A DNA stretch of 64,000 nucleotides. Source: Pseudomonas sp. dw_612. GTDB taxonomy: Bacteria > Pseudomonadota > Gammaproteobacteria > Pseudomonadales > Pseudomonadaceae. Each line of letters starts with the position of its first letter. Within the stretch, counting starts at the first letter, position 1. A program made the translations under genes and the position numbers. Positions 35,570-43,132 of this stretch are shown one piece after another. The notes beneath the pieces were generated by a model. It was given only the letters and a program-made list of their open reading frames with translations, was not told the DNA's origin and did no database searches. The stretch covers positions 1-64,000 of the forward strand of contig NZ_JAAVVC010000010.1 in the NCBI RefSeq assembly GCF_018449725.1, in the 5' to 3' direction.

Positions 35570-36820
35570 TCAGGTCAATTTCTTGATGCAAGCCTCAAAA
35601 ATATCCAGCCCTTCCTCCAGCACCGCCGCCTCAATGGTCAGCGGCGCCAGCAGCCGAATGATGTTTCGCGACTTGCCGCTGGGCATCAACAGCAACTCCG
35701 CGTCCCGTGCCAGGGCCAACAACTGCGTCAACTGCGCAGATGCCGGTGAACCATCGGCGTTGGTCAGCTCGATGCCGCGCATCGCCCCGACGCCCGTCAA
35801 CCGCCCCAGATACGGCGAAACTTTGCTGGCGCGCCAGGCTTCGTAGCGGCTGACGATGGCTTCTTCCTGCTGCGAACCCCAGGCCTGCAGGTTCGCATCG
35901 GTCATCTCGTCCAGGGTCGCCAGTGCCGCGGCGCAGGCGATCGGGTTACCCGAATACGTGCCGCCCAGCCCGCCCTTGGGCAAGGTGTCGAGCAATGACT
36001 TGCGCCCGACCACCGCCCCCAGCGGTACGCCGCCGGCGATGCTTTTGGCGAGCAGGATCAGGTCGGGCTCAATGCCCAGTCGCGAGAAGGCAAAACGTTC
36101 GCCGGTGCGGCCGAACCCGGACTGGATTTCGTCGGCGATCAGCAGGATGTTTTTCTCGTCACAGAAGCGCCGCAATGTCTGGGCGAATTCCACGTCCATC
36201 GCCAGGAAACCCGCTTCACCCTGCACCGGTTCCAGAATAAAACACGCGACGTCATTAACGTCGATCTCGACGCTGAACAGCCGATCCATGGCTTTCAAGG
36301 CCTCGGCGCAGGTCACGCCGTTGTCCTTGCTCGGGAAGGGCAGGTGATACACCGGGCCTGGCAGCACGCCGACTTTCTGTTTGTAGGGCGCGACTTTGCC
36401 ATTGAGGTTGAGGGTGGCCAGGGTGCGACCGTGGAAAGCACCGTCAAACGCGATGACAGCTGTGCGGCCGGTGGCGCCACGCACGATCTTCAAGGCGTTT
36501 TCGGCCGCTTCCGCGCCGCTGTTGGTGAGCATGCCGCTGACCGGGTAGTCCACGGGAATGAACGCGGTCAGACGATCCATCAGTTCGATGTAGGGCGTAT
36601 GCGGGGCGGCGTTGAACGCGTAGTGGGTCAGCCGGGTGGCTTGTTCGCGAATGGCCTCGACGATACGCGGGTGGCAGTGACCGAGGTTCAGCACGCCGAT
36701 GCCGCCGACAAAGTCGATGTAGCGTTTGCCCTCGGTGTCCCAGACCTCGGCGTTTTTGCCGTGGCTGAGGGTGACGGGATGCACGACGTTGATCGACTGG
36801 CTGATGGACTCGCTGCTCAT
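35570..36820 (-). CDS. 4-aminobutyrate-type class III aminotransferase
   Basis: A 416-residue PLP enzyme. The PLP lysine is K259 in LLAKSIAGGVPLG, and SGAEAAENALKIVR and ADEIQSGFGRTG are conserved. The closest family is 4-aminobutyrate (or 5-aminovalerate)-2-oxoglutarate transaminase (GabT/DavT). No gabD neighbour is present, so I leave the symbol empty. The 213-base gap upstream to 37033 contains a class B repeat and no gene. Confidence 0.88.
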   Translation of the reverse strand: MSSESISQSINVVHPVTLSHGKNAEVWDTEGKRYIDFVGGIGVLNLGHCHPRIVEAIREQATRLTHYAFNAAPHTPYIELMDRLTAFIPVDYPVSGMLTNSGAEAAENALKIVRGATGRTAVIAFDGAFHGRTLATLNLNGKVAPYKQKVGVLPGPVYHLPFPSKDNGVTCAEALKAMDRLFSVEIDVNDVACFILEPVQGEAGFLAMDVEFAQTLRRFCDEKNILLIADEIQSGFGRTGERFAFSRLGIEPDLILLAKSIAGGVPLGAVVGRKSLLDTLPKGGLGGTYSGNPIACAAALATLDEMTDANLQAWGSQQEEAIVSRYEAWRASKVSPYLGRLTGVGAMRGIELTNADGSPASAQLTQLLALARDAELLLMPSGKSRNIIRLLAPLTIEAAVLEEGLDIFEACIKKLT

Positions 36821-36937
36821 GGGTACCTGACTCGGAAGAAGGGTTGCTTCTTTTTATCTAAGCCGTGAGCAGTGGTGCCGGGCAAACGAAATAAAGTCGC
36901 CGGGTCAATCTTAAAAGTCGGGATGTGCTGTAGCAGC

Positions 36938-37016
36938 AAAAAGATCGCAGCCTTCGACAGCTCCTACAGGGGAATACGTACACCCGTAGGAGCTGCCGAA
37001 GGCTGCGATCTTTTGA
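36938..37016. repeat. Palindromic repeat, class B
   Basis: AAAAGATCGCAGCCTTCGAC arm and inverse copy, 25-base spacer; one arm carries a CGAC for CGGC change. Confidence 0.88.
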
Positions 37017-37033
37017 TTTTGCTCTCGCGTGAA

Positions 37034-37372
37034 TCAGCGACGAGTCAGCGGCTGCTGAGTGAATTTCACACCGGCCAGACCATGGGCCATAAGCGCGCGG
37101 ATATTGCCGTGATCGCTGCCCTCAGGCGTGGCCGCCACCGAACGGTAATGCTCGCCAAACGCCAACAGCGCCTCTTTGTCGCTCAAGCCTTCCAGCAGCG
37201 CCAGGCCCAGGGTTTTGCACGAACCTTCGTTCTGCCCGGCAGCGTTTTCCACGCCGCCGTTGTTGAAGGCTTGCGGCTGGTAGTCGTAACCGGCGGCGAT
37301 GAAGGCCAGGGTGTCGGCGAAAGCGTGTTCGCCGCCGTTGAGGCTGGCGCGCAGGGTGTTCAAATCACTCAT
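37034..37372 (-). CDS. HopJ-family protein
   Basis: A 112-residue protein of the HopJ type III effector family (FIAAGYDYQPQAFNNGGVENAAGQNEGSCK is the conserved region, here given in parts: GYDYQPQAF, NEGSCKTLGLALLEGL). The family was named from a P. syringae effector screen, but members are widespread in bacteria without a matching secretion role. No type III genes are nearby, so a housekeeping function is more likely. Its start overlaps the DUF1244 stop by 8 bases. Confidence 0.85.
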   Translation of the reverse strand: MSDLNTLRASLNGGEHAFADTLAFIAAGYDYQPQAFNNGGVENAAGQNEGSCKTLGLALLEGLSDKEALLAFGEHYRSVAATPEGSDHGNIRALMAHGLAGVKFTQQPLTRR

Positions 37373-37661
37373 TGGGTTTTCCTTTGGCGAACGCCGCTTG
37401 TTGTTCGGCGCTGGCTTCTTGCTGGTATTGGGCTTTCCACTCGGCGTACGGCATGCCGTAAACCACTTCGCGGGCGTCCTCGAGGCTGACCTCGATCTGA
37501 CGTTCGTCGGCGGCGGCCTTGTACCACTTGGACAGGCAGTTGCGGCAGAAACCCGAGAGGTTCATCAGGTCGATGTTCTGCACGTCCTTGCGGCTGTCCA
37601 GATGGGCAACCAACCGGCGAAAGGCGGCGGCTTCAAGTTCCAGGCGTTGTTGATCGGTCAT
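37365..37661 (-). CDS. DUF1244 protein
   Basis: A 98-residue conserved helical protein of unknown function. The hallmark LMNLSGFCRNCLSKWYKAAA contains a Cys-x2-Cys pair, and EVVYGMPYAEWKAQYQ follows. Start ATG at 37661 by family match. It overlaps the HopJ-family gene, so the two are co-translated. Confidence 0.87.
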   Translation of the reverse strand: MTDQQRLELEAAAFRRLVAHLDSRKDVQNIDLMNLSGFCRNCLSKWYKAAADERQIEVSLEDAREVVYGMPYAEWKAQYQQEASAEQQAAFAKGKPNE

Positions 37662-37680
37662 AGGGGTCTCTGCGAGACAG

Positions 37681-37782
37681 CGGTAAGCGGTAAGCTTCAA
37701 GCTGCAAGTTGGGATGTGTTGGCCGTTAGCTTACCGCTTGAAGCTTGAAGCTTGAAGCTTGAAGCTTGAAGCTTGAAGCTTA
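37681..37782. repeat. Palindromic element (empty form) with GCTTGAA tandem repeat
   Basis: Inverted arms AAGCGGTAAGCT (37685-37696) and AGCTTACCGCTT (37728-37739) with a 31-base loop, then six perfect 7-base GCTTGAA units (37736-37777) plus a partial one that supplies the folX stop codon. It shares CAAGCTGCAAGTT and CCGCTTGAAGCTT with the element that carries the four-helix-bundle gene at 23716-24204. Confidence 0.85.
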
Positions 37783-38151
37783 GCGGCTCGCCGCTAGCGT
37801 GATCGACACCGACTCGGCAAATCGCAGGGCATGGGGTTTGTCGACTTCCACTTCGGCGTACAGCACCGACTCGTTGACCATGACCAGATCGAGAATTTCC
37901 TGGGTCAGGCGTTCGAGCAAGGCAAAGCGATTGCCTTCCACGTGGGCGATGATCGCCTTGGTGATGGTGCGGTAGTTCAGCGCGTGATCGATATCGTTGT
38001 CGCGCACCGCTTCTTGCGCCGCGTACAGGATGGTCAGGTTGATCAACACATCCTGCTTGTTGAGGATTTCGTCCTCGTTGATGCCGATGAAGGTGCGCAG
38101 GCACAGGTCCTTGACCCGGATGCGCGCCATTCCTGGTTGAAGTTGTGGCAT
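37780..38151 (-). CDS. folX: Dihydromonapterin/dihydroneopterin triphosphate 2'-epimerase
   Basis: A 123-residue FolB/FolX-fold enzyme (RIRVKDLCLRTFIGINEDE, LNYRTITKAIIAHVEG). With FolE and FolM it leads to tetrahydromonapterin, reported as the cofactor of phenylalanine hydroxylase in pseudomonads. I prefer FolX to FolB because of the operon with folE and folM. Start at MPQLQPGMAR, 2 bases after the folE stop. The stop codon lies in a tandem repeat. Confidence 0.9.
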   Translation of the reverse strand: MPQLQPGMARIRVKDLCLRTFIGINEDEILNKQDVLINLTILYAAQEAVRDNDIDHALNYRTITKAIIAHVEGNRFALLERLTQEILDLVMVNESVLYAEVEVDKPHALRFAESVSITLAASR

Positions 38152-38153
38152 TG

Positions 38154-38729
38154 CTACTTGCTCCGTCCAATCAATTGCAGGAACTCCTGGCGGGTGTTGC
38201 TCGACTCGCGGAAGGCGCCAAGCATCACTGAGGTGTTCATGGTCGAATTCTGTTTCTCGACGCCGCGCATCATCATGCACATGTGCTTCGCCTCGATCAC
38301 CACGGCGACACCGGCGGCGTCCGTGACGTGCTGCACCGCGTCGGCGATCTGCCGGGTGAGGTTTTCCTGAATCTGCAGGCGACGGGCGAACATGTCCACC
38401 AGCCGCGCAATCTTCGACAGGCCCAGCACCTTGCCTGTCGGAATATAAGCCACATGCGCCTTGCCGATGAAGGGCAGCATGTGATGCTCGCACAACGAAT
38501 AGAGCTCTATGTCGGCGACGATGATCATCTCGTCGGTATCGGAGGAAAACAGCGCGCCGTTGACGATCTCCTCGACACTTTGCTCGTAGCCATGACACAG
38601 GTACTGCATGGCTTTGGCGGCGCGCATCGGGGTGTCTTGCAGGCCTTCGCGGTCGGGATTTTCACCGAGGCCGATGAGGATTTCGCGATAGCTCTGGGAT
38701 AAGGCGTTCTGGGGCAGGGATAACGACAT
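38154..38729 (-). CDS. folE: GTP cyclohydrolase I
   Basis: A 191-residue enzyme converting GTP to dihydroneopterin triphosphate, the entry to pterin and folate synthesis. Zn ligands are visible in LYSLCEHHMLPFIG and the later HMCMMMRGVEK cysteine; TGKVLGLSKIARLVD is also conserved. Middle gene of folM-folE-folX. In P. putida a folE is reported as light-induced; a probable LOV/LitR light module lies 2 kb away here. Confidence 0.95.
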   Translation of the reverse strand: MSLSLPQNALSQSYREILIGLGENPDREGLQDTPMRAAKAMQYLCHGYEQSVEEIVNGALFSSDTDEMIIVADIELYSLCEHHMLPFIGKAHVAYIPTGKVLGLSKIARLVDMFARRLQIQENLTRQIADAVQHVTDAAGVAVVIEAKHMCMMMRGVEKQNSTMNTSVMLGAFRESSNTRQEFLQLIGRSK

Positions 38730-38751
38730 GTTACATCCTCGCGGGGGCAGC

Positions 38752-39462
38752 TTATTTGACGTGCCGTCCGCCGTTGACGGTCAGGGTCGTGCCGGTGACA
38801 TAAGGGTTGTCGAGCAAATAACGCAGGCTTTGGTAGATCACTTCGCTGCCGGGTTCGATGCCCAGCGCGGACTTGGCCAAAGCCTTGGCGCGGTACGCCG
38901 CGTCGTCGTCGGGATTGAACAATAGCAGGGCTGGCGCGATGCCGTTGACCTTGATCGTCGGCGCGTATTTCGCCGCGAAGGACAGGGTCAGGCTGTCGAG
39001 CCCGGCTTTGCTGGCGCAGTAGCCGATGTGTTGGCTGCTGCCCTTGCGGGTCACGTCGTCGCTGATGTGCACGATGTCGGCGGGGCTCGAGCGTTCGAGC
39101 AAGTCGGCGCAATGCAGGTTGATCAGGTAGGGCGCGAGCATATGCACAGAGAACATTCGGGTAAATGCCTGTGCGTCGGTGTCCGGGGTTTCAGCCAGCC
39201 ATTCGGAGGCGTTATGGACAATCGCCCGCAGGCTGTCGGTGTGGGTTTTCAGTTCGCTGATGAACGCAAGGATACCGGCTTCGCTGGAGAAGTCCGCGAA
39301 CACCGCCGTCGCGCCCAGATCGCGCAATACCTGTACGCCGGGGCGTTCGCTGCGGTAGCTGAAGATCACGCGGTGGCCGTCGTCGAGCAAACGCTGCGCA
39401 CAGTGCAGGCCGACACGCTGGCCGGCACCGGTAATGAGGATGGGGGCTGCGGAAGAGGTCAT
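38752..39462 (-). CDS. folM: Dihydromonapterin reductase FolM (SDR family)
   Basis: A 236-residue short-chain dehydrogenase: TGAGQRVGLHCAQRL nucleotide motif, NAS in place of NAG, and the catalytic Y-x3-K in YCASKAG. FolM reduces dihydromonapterin to tetrahydromonapterin. First gene of the operon; start at MTSSAAP by family length. The promoter region 39463-39526 shows no strong operator. Confidence 0.9.
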   Translation of the reverse strand: MTSSAAPILITGAGQRVGLHCAQRLLDDGHRVIFSYRSERPGVQVLRDLGATAVFADFSSEAGILAFISELKTHTDSLRAIVHNASEWLAETPDTDAQAFTRMFSVHMLAPYLINLHCADLLERSSPADIVHISDDVTRKGSSQHIGYCASKAGLDSLTLSFAAKYAPTIKVNGIAPALLLFNPDDDAAYRAKALAKSALGIEPGSEVIYQSLRYLLDNPYVTGTTLTVNGGRHVK

Positions 39463-39526
39463 GAACAGCTCGCGTCGCGGTGAGAGCAAAACTATACCAG
39501 CGACGGCAAGCGTTCACCTACGACAC

Positions 39527-39620
39527 CTGTAGGAGCAAAGCTTGCTCGCGATTGAGACGACTCGGTCTTTCTGTCAGACCGCGTCATCGTTCATCGCTGG
39601 CAAGCCTTGCTCCTGCAAGG
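39527..39620. repeat. REP pair, class A variant (GTAGGAGCAAAGCTTGCTCGC)
   Basis: Arms CTGTAGGAGCAAAGCTTGCT and CAAGCCTTGCTCCTGCAAG inverted around about 55 bases, between folM and the ABM-domain gene. The second arm is degenerate. Same type as 47005-47100. Confidence 0.8.
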
Positions 39621-39623
39621 GTA

Positions 39624-40193
39624 TTAGCGGTTCTGAGGGGTGGGCGCAGCCGGCAAAGGTCGCGCCGGCGTACTGTGCAGCCAGTTGGCCAGTAAACGGG
39701 TCGACAGCGGAATAAAGAAATAGACCATCAGGGGCGTCAGGCACAACGTGCTGATGAGCACGCGAGGCAACAGGCTCATTTCGCCGAGCAACGGCCCCAG
39801 GACGAAGTTGAACAACAGCGAGACCGGGAAGAAAGCCAGCCAGATTGCCACAGCCTGTTTCCAGCGCGGCGGACGTTGGCCGGCCGCACCGAACCAGCCT
39901 TCGATGCCGCTGACCCGATGCTCTGTCGGATGGGCGAACAAGTCGCTGCCGCGGCCCAGCCAGGCGGTACGCGAGGCGGAATGCTCCCAGGCGTGCAAGG
40001 TCTGCTCGTCGACGAAACGGAAGATAATCTGGAATTCGTCATCCTCGGGCGGCGGAGCCAGAACGCCAGAGCCGAGATAACCGGGAAAGTCGGTAGCCAG
40101 TTGTTCGCCTTCACGCAACCAGACGATCAGGTCCTGATAACGTCCATCGGCAACGCGGCGCGCCACCATTAGCGTGACGGGGGAGGTAGACAT
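39624..40193 (-). CDS. ABM-domain membrane protein
   Basis: A 189-residue protein: an N-terminal antibiotic-biosynthesis-monooxygenase-like ferredoxin fold (VTLMVARRVADGRYQDLIVW, IIFRFVDEQTLHAWEHS) and two C-terminal transmembrane helices (about residues 110-130 and 145-170). This architecture is common in pseudomonads but uncharacterised. It is divergent from the LitR-like merR gene, so the two may share regulation. Start at MSTSPVT by domain fit. Confidence 0.8.
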   Translation of the reverse strand: MSTSPVTLMVARRVADGRYQDLIVWLREGEQLATDFPGYLGSGVLAPPPEDDEFQIIFRFVDEQTLHAWEHSASRTAWLGRGSDLFAHPTEHRVSGIEGWFGAAGQRPPRWKQAVAIWLAFFPVSLLFNFVLGPLLGEMSLLPRVLISTLCLTPLMVYFFIPLSTRLLANWLHSTPARPLPAAPTPQNR

Positions 40194-40323
40194 TTTGTAT
40201 CTCCATGTGACAAACGCGTCGCTCCGGGTAGGAACTTCGCCAAACGCAGCGCCGGGGTAGTGGGCTACGTTGCGGAACAAGCAAGGATTATTCCTGATTA
40301 TCCGAATAACACCAGTGGCATTC

Positions 40324-40357
40324 GTCATCCATCAATATCGCGCTTGTCATCCATCAA
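40324..40357 (+). promoter_or_regulatory. 12-base direct repeat upstream of the LitR-like merR gene
   Basis: GTCATCCATCAA occurs exactly twice (40324-40335, 40346-40357), 22 bases apart, i.e. about two helical turns, 33 bases before the merR start in the divergent gap. This spacing suits a dimeric regulator. It is not the direct-repeat consensus reported for P. putida PplR1. Confidence 0.55.
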
Positions 40358-40389
40358 CAACTTGAATGATTGCTGGGGTTAGGCGTTAA

Positions 40390-41385
40390 ATGGGATCCAA
40401 TTCGACCACGGACGATCACCCACAAATGCCAGCCCTGACTGACGTTGTCCCTAGCTTGATGCCAGCAGGTTCTCTTGAGCGGGAAGAGCTTTTTCCGATT
40501 CGAGAAGTGGCCCGTCTTACCGGCATCAACCCGGTGACGCTGCGAGCATGGGAACGTCGGTATGGCCTGATTCAACCGACGCGCACCGAAAGCGGGCACC
40601 GGCTCTACTCCATGGCCGATATCGAGACGGTTCGCAGCATCCTGGGGTGGATCGACCGTGGCGTGGCGGTGAGCAAGGTCGGCAAGATCCTGGCGAAGAC
40701 CGAACCGCTCAAAGTGCTTGCGCAGATCATCCCCAATGAACTGGTCCTGGCCGACTACGCCCAATGGCAGCAGCAGGTCCAGGCCGCGATCAGCGCGTTT
40801 GACGAAGCTCAACTGGAGCGGGTGTACGGGCAGGTTTTTTCCAGCTACTCACTGCCGGTGGTGTTTCAAGACATTCTGATGCCGCTTTGGAAGCAACTGT
40901 TGCAGCGTCAGGAGATGTTCGGTCAGACCAGCGAATGGTTGTTCTTCGATGGGTTTCTGCGATCACGCGTGGCGCAGCGTCTGCTACTGATACGTGATAC
41001 ATCGCCGCGCCGGATCGTTGTCAGCGCATTGGCCGGTCAGTGCCGCGAACTGGAATTGCTGGTGGCTGCGCTGTTTTTGAGTGGGGCTGATTCGGGTGTG
41101 CGGGTGCTCACGATCGGCCAGCCATTCGATGAACTGACCCTGATCTGCGAAAGAATCAAGCCCCAGGCGCTGGTGTTGTTTTCCAATCACGTCCCCGCCC
41201 CCGAGTTGCCACGACGTCTGAATCGCCTGGCCATGAGTCTGGATTGCCTGCTGATACTCGCCGGTGACGCATCGGACCTGGCGCAGGAAAGCCTGGCCGG
41301 GTCGTCGGTCGGTTGTCTGGGTAACGAAGGTTTGTTGATGCGCCAGCGTCTGAAGCAGTTCCTGGCGGGCACCCTGGATACTTGA
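40390..41385 (+). CDS. LitR/CarH-like MerR regulator without B12-ligand histidine (class II type)
   Basis: A 331-residue regulator. The MerR helix-turn-helix is at 35-105 (FPIREVARLTGINPVTLRAW, ERRYGLIQPTRTESGHRLY). The rest resembles the helical and Rossmann parts of B12-binding light regulators (CarH/LitR). Where B12-binding members have DxHxxG, this protein has Q217-C-R219-E-L-E, so the cobalamin ligand is missing. That fits class II LitR (PplR) of P. putida, which rely on short LOV proteins for light sensing. A LOV gene lies 660 bases beyond its end, on the other strand. The ATG is preceded by a purine-rich stretch, and a later Met is possible. Confidence 0.85.
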   Translation: MGSNSTTDDHPQMPALTDVVPSLMPAGSLEREELFPIREVARLTGINPVTLRAWERRYGLIQPTRTESGHRLYSMADIETVRSILGWIDRGVAVSKVGKILAKTEPLKVLAQIIPNELVLADYAQWQQQVQAAISAFDEAQLERVYGQVFSSYSLPVVFQDILMPLWKQLLQRQEMFGQTSEWLFFDGFLRSRVAQRLLLIRDTSPRRIVVSALAGQCRELELLVAALFLSGADSGVRVLTIGQPFDELTLICERIKPQALVLFSNHVPAPELPRRLNRLAMSLDCLLILAGDASDLAQESLAGSSVGCLGNEGLLMRQRLKQFLAGTLDT

Positions 41386-41388
41386 GGC

Positions 41389-42048
41389 TCAGACGTGGAA
41401 TGCGGGATGAGTCAGGCGATGTTGCTGAAGGATGAACTGACGCAGACGCTCGGTTTCGTCCTTGTCGCTTTGGCTGAGCTGGTAGGCGAAAAAGCCTTGC
41501 TCGGTTTCCCGTTCGAACGTGCCGCGCAACGCGATCCGTTCGTAGCCTGAAGGGCTGAACCACAACGCGAAATGCTTCGGCGGTTTGGTCTTGTTACGGA
41601 CTTCCAGCAACACCCCTTTGAACGAGACTTCGTGGACCCACATCGTACCCGGCTGCCCTTTGGCATTCTCCAGCGCGACCGGCTCCTCGAGTGTCAGGCG
41701 CCATGGTCGAACCATCGGGCCGTCTTCAAAAATGCTCGGTACGCCCAAGCGCAAATGCAGCGCGTGGAACTCATCTTCCACCAAGTGCAGCGGGAAGGTC
41801 ATTTGCTGATTTTCGAAGTTGGCCTGGATGGTGACCTGTTCATGGGCGGCGAGGCGCGTGAGCAGGTCCCGGATCTGCGATCCACCGTTGACGAGCAGGC
41901 TCGACGTTGCATCCCGCACATTGAGCTGCGGGTTGTGCTGCATGGTCTGGATAAAATCCAGCTCATCCTGGGTCAAGAGTGCGTCGCGTTGCATGGCTTG
42001 CTCGTAAATAAAAGTTACAAAGTCATCGGTGATTGTAGTTAATGACAA
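41389..42048 (-). CDS. Degenerate PilZ/YcgR-like protein
   Basis: A 219-residue protein I do not recognise with certainty. An N-terminal part with LLVNGGSQIRDLLTRLAAHEQ and TFPLHLVEDEFHALHL recalls YcgR N-domains. Around residue 115, RPWRLTLEEP followed by WVHEVSFKGVLLEV resembles PilZ RxxxR and (D/N)xSxxG motifs in weakened form, so c-di-GMP binding is doubtful. It starts right at the LOV gene's stop (same strand, no gap) and ends 3 bases from the convergent merR stop, so it is in one operon with the LOV photoreceptor. Confidence 0.65.
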   Translation of the reverse strand: MSLTTITDDFVTFIYEQAMQRDALLTQDELDFIQTMQHNPQLNVRDATSSLLVNGGSQIRDLLTRLAAHEQVTIQANFENQQMTFPLHLVEDEFHALHLRLGVPSIFEDGPMVRPWRLTLEEPVALENAKGQPGTMWVHEVSFKGVLLEVRNKTKPPKHFALWFSPSGYERIALRGTFERETEQGFFAYQLSQSDKDETERLRQFILQQHRLTHPAFHV

Positions 42049-42525
42049 TTAATTCGCAGTTTTGTTTTGGCCGTTCGTCGTTTTGAGCGCCGTCAGCTCG
42101 GCCTGCAATTCGGCCACCTGCGCTTCAAGCTGCGTCACTCGCTGCTGCGCCTTGACCTGAACCGTCACATCTTTTTGTATACCGACAATGTACGTTTGTC
42201 CGTCGCTTTCGTTTTTAACCGTCGAAAGGGACAGCTCATTCCAGAACGGCGTGCCGTCCTTGCGGTAGTTGCGCAGCACTTCACGACACGAGCCGTCATT
42301 GGCCAGTACCTGGCGAATCGTCGCCAAGGCTTCTTGATCCCGGTCGCCGGCTTGCAGGAAACGGCAGTCCTGGTAAAGGATTTCTTCGCTGCTATACCCG
42401 GTCAGACGTTCGAAGGCCGGGTTGACGTAAATCAGGACGTTGTCTTGCTCGCCTTCCTTCTCGGCAATCACGATGCCGTCGTGGGAGGCGTTGATCACCA
42501 TTTGCAGTAGCTGTGCATTGATCAT
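42049..42525 (-). CDS. Short LOV (SB-LOV type) blue-light photoreceptor
   Basis: A 158-residue PAS/LOV protein. The photoactive Cys is C54 in YQDCRFLQAGDRDQ, within the LOV signature; LREVL-like REVLRNYRKDGTPFWNELSLS and IVGIQKDVT complete the FMN pocket. An N-cap precedes it and a C-terminal coiled coil (about 118-150) follows, with no effector domain. It closely resembles P. putida PpSB1-LOV and PpSB2-LOV, which are needed with PplR regulators for light-induced transcription. Promoter in 42526-42676. First gene of the LOV/PilZ-like pair. Confidence 0.93.
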   Translation of the reverse strand: MINAQLLQMVINASHDGIVIAEKEGEQDNVLIYVNPAFERLTGYSSEEILYQDCRFLQAGDRDQEALATIRQVLANDGSCREVLRNYRKDGTPFWNELSLSTVKNESDGQTYIVGIQKDVTVQVKAQQRVTQLEAQVAELQAELTALKTTNGQNKTAN

Positions 42526-42676
42526 CAGAGAATCCTTTCCAAGTTGATTGAGCGCTGCATTCTAGAAGAACAATAAAGACTGTCTACTGGCCACCAGCCC
42601 AAATGGCGAGGCAATCACAGGTTTTTTGCCGGGGCTGTTAATATCGCCCATCTTTTACAGCTTCAGGATCAGATTG

Positions 42677-43132
42677 ATGAAAGTCGCCATCCTTTCCGGC
42701 TCGGTGTACGGCACGGCTGAAGAAGTCGCCCGGCACGCCGCGACTATTTTGAAAGAAGCCGGTTTCGAGACCTGGCACAACCCCCGGGCCAGCCTGGCTG
42801 ACGTTCAGGCGTTCGGCCCCGACGCCTTCCTGGCCGTGACCTCGACCACGGGCATGGGCGAGTTGCCGGACAATTTGCAACCGTTGTACTCGATGATTCG
42901 CGATCAGTTGCCTGGCGCCTGGCGTGGTTTGCCGGGCGCAGTGATCGGCCTGGGCGATGCGAGTTATGGCGATACGTTCTGCGGCGGTGGTGAGCAGATG
43001 CGCGAATTGTTCGCCGAGCTGGGTCTGCGTGAAGTGCTGCCGATGCTGCGTCTGGATGCCAGCGAAAGCGTCACCCCGGAAACCGACGCCGAGCCTTGGC
43101 TGGCGGAGTTGGTCAGCGCTCTGCGGGGCTGA
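42677..43132 (+). CDS. MioC-like flavodoxin
   Basis: A 151-residue FMN-binding flavodoxin: SGSVYGTAEEVARHAA phosphate loop, TSTTGMGELPDNLQ and GLGDASYGDTFCGGG isoalloxazine loops. MioC-type flavodoxins support biotin synthase in E. coli. Start at MKVAILSGS. Its 3' end overlaps that of the convergent LysR gene by 20 bases. Confidence 0.9.
   Translation: MKVAILSGSVYGTAEEVARHAATILKEAGFETWHNPRASLADVQAFGPDAFLAVTSTTGMGELPDNLQPLYSMIRDQLPGAWRGLPGAVIGLGDASYGDTFCGGGEQMRELFAELGLREVLPMLRLDASESVTPETDAEPWLAELVSALRG

Noticed and set aside
37034..37372. True type III effector
   Set aside because: Family name only; no secretion, chaperone or hrp-box signal nearby.
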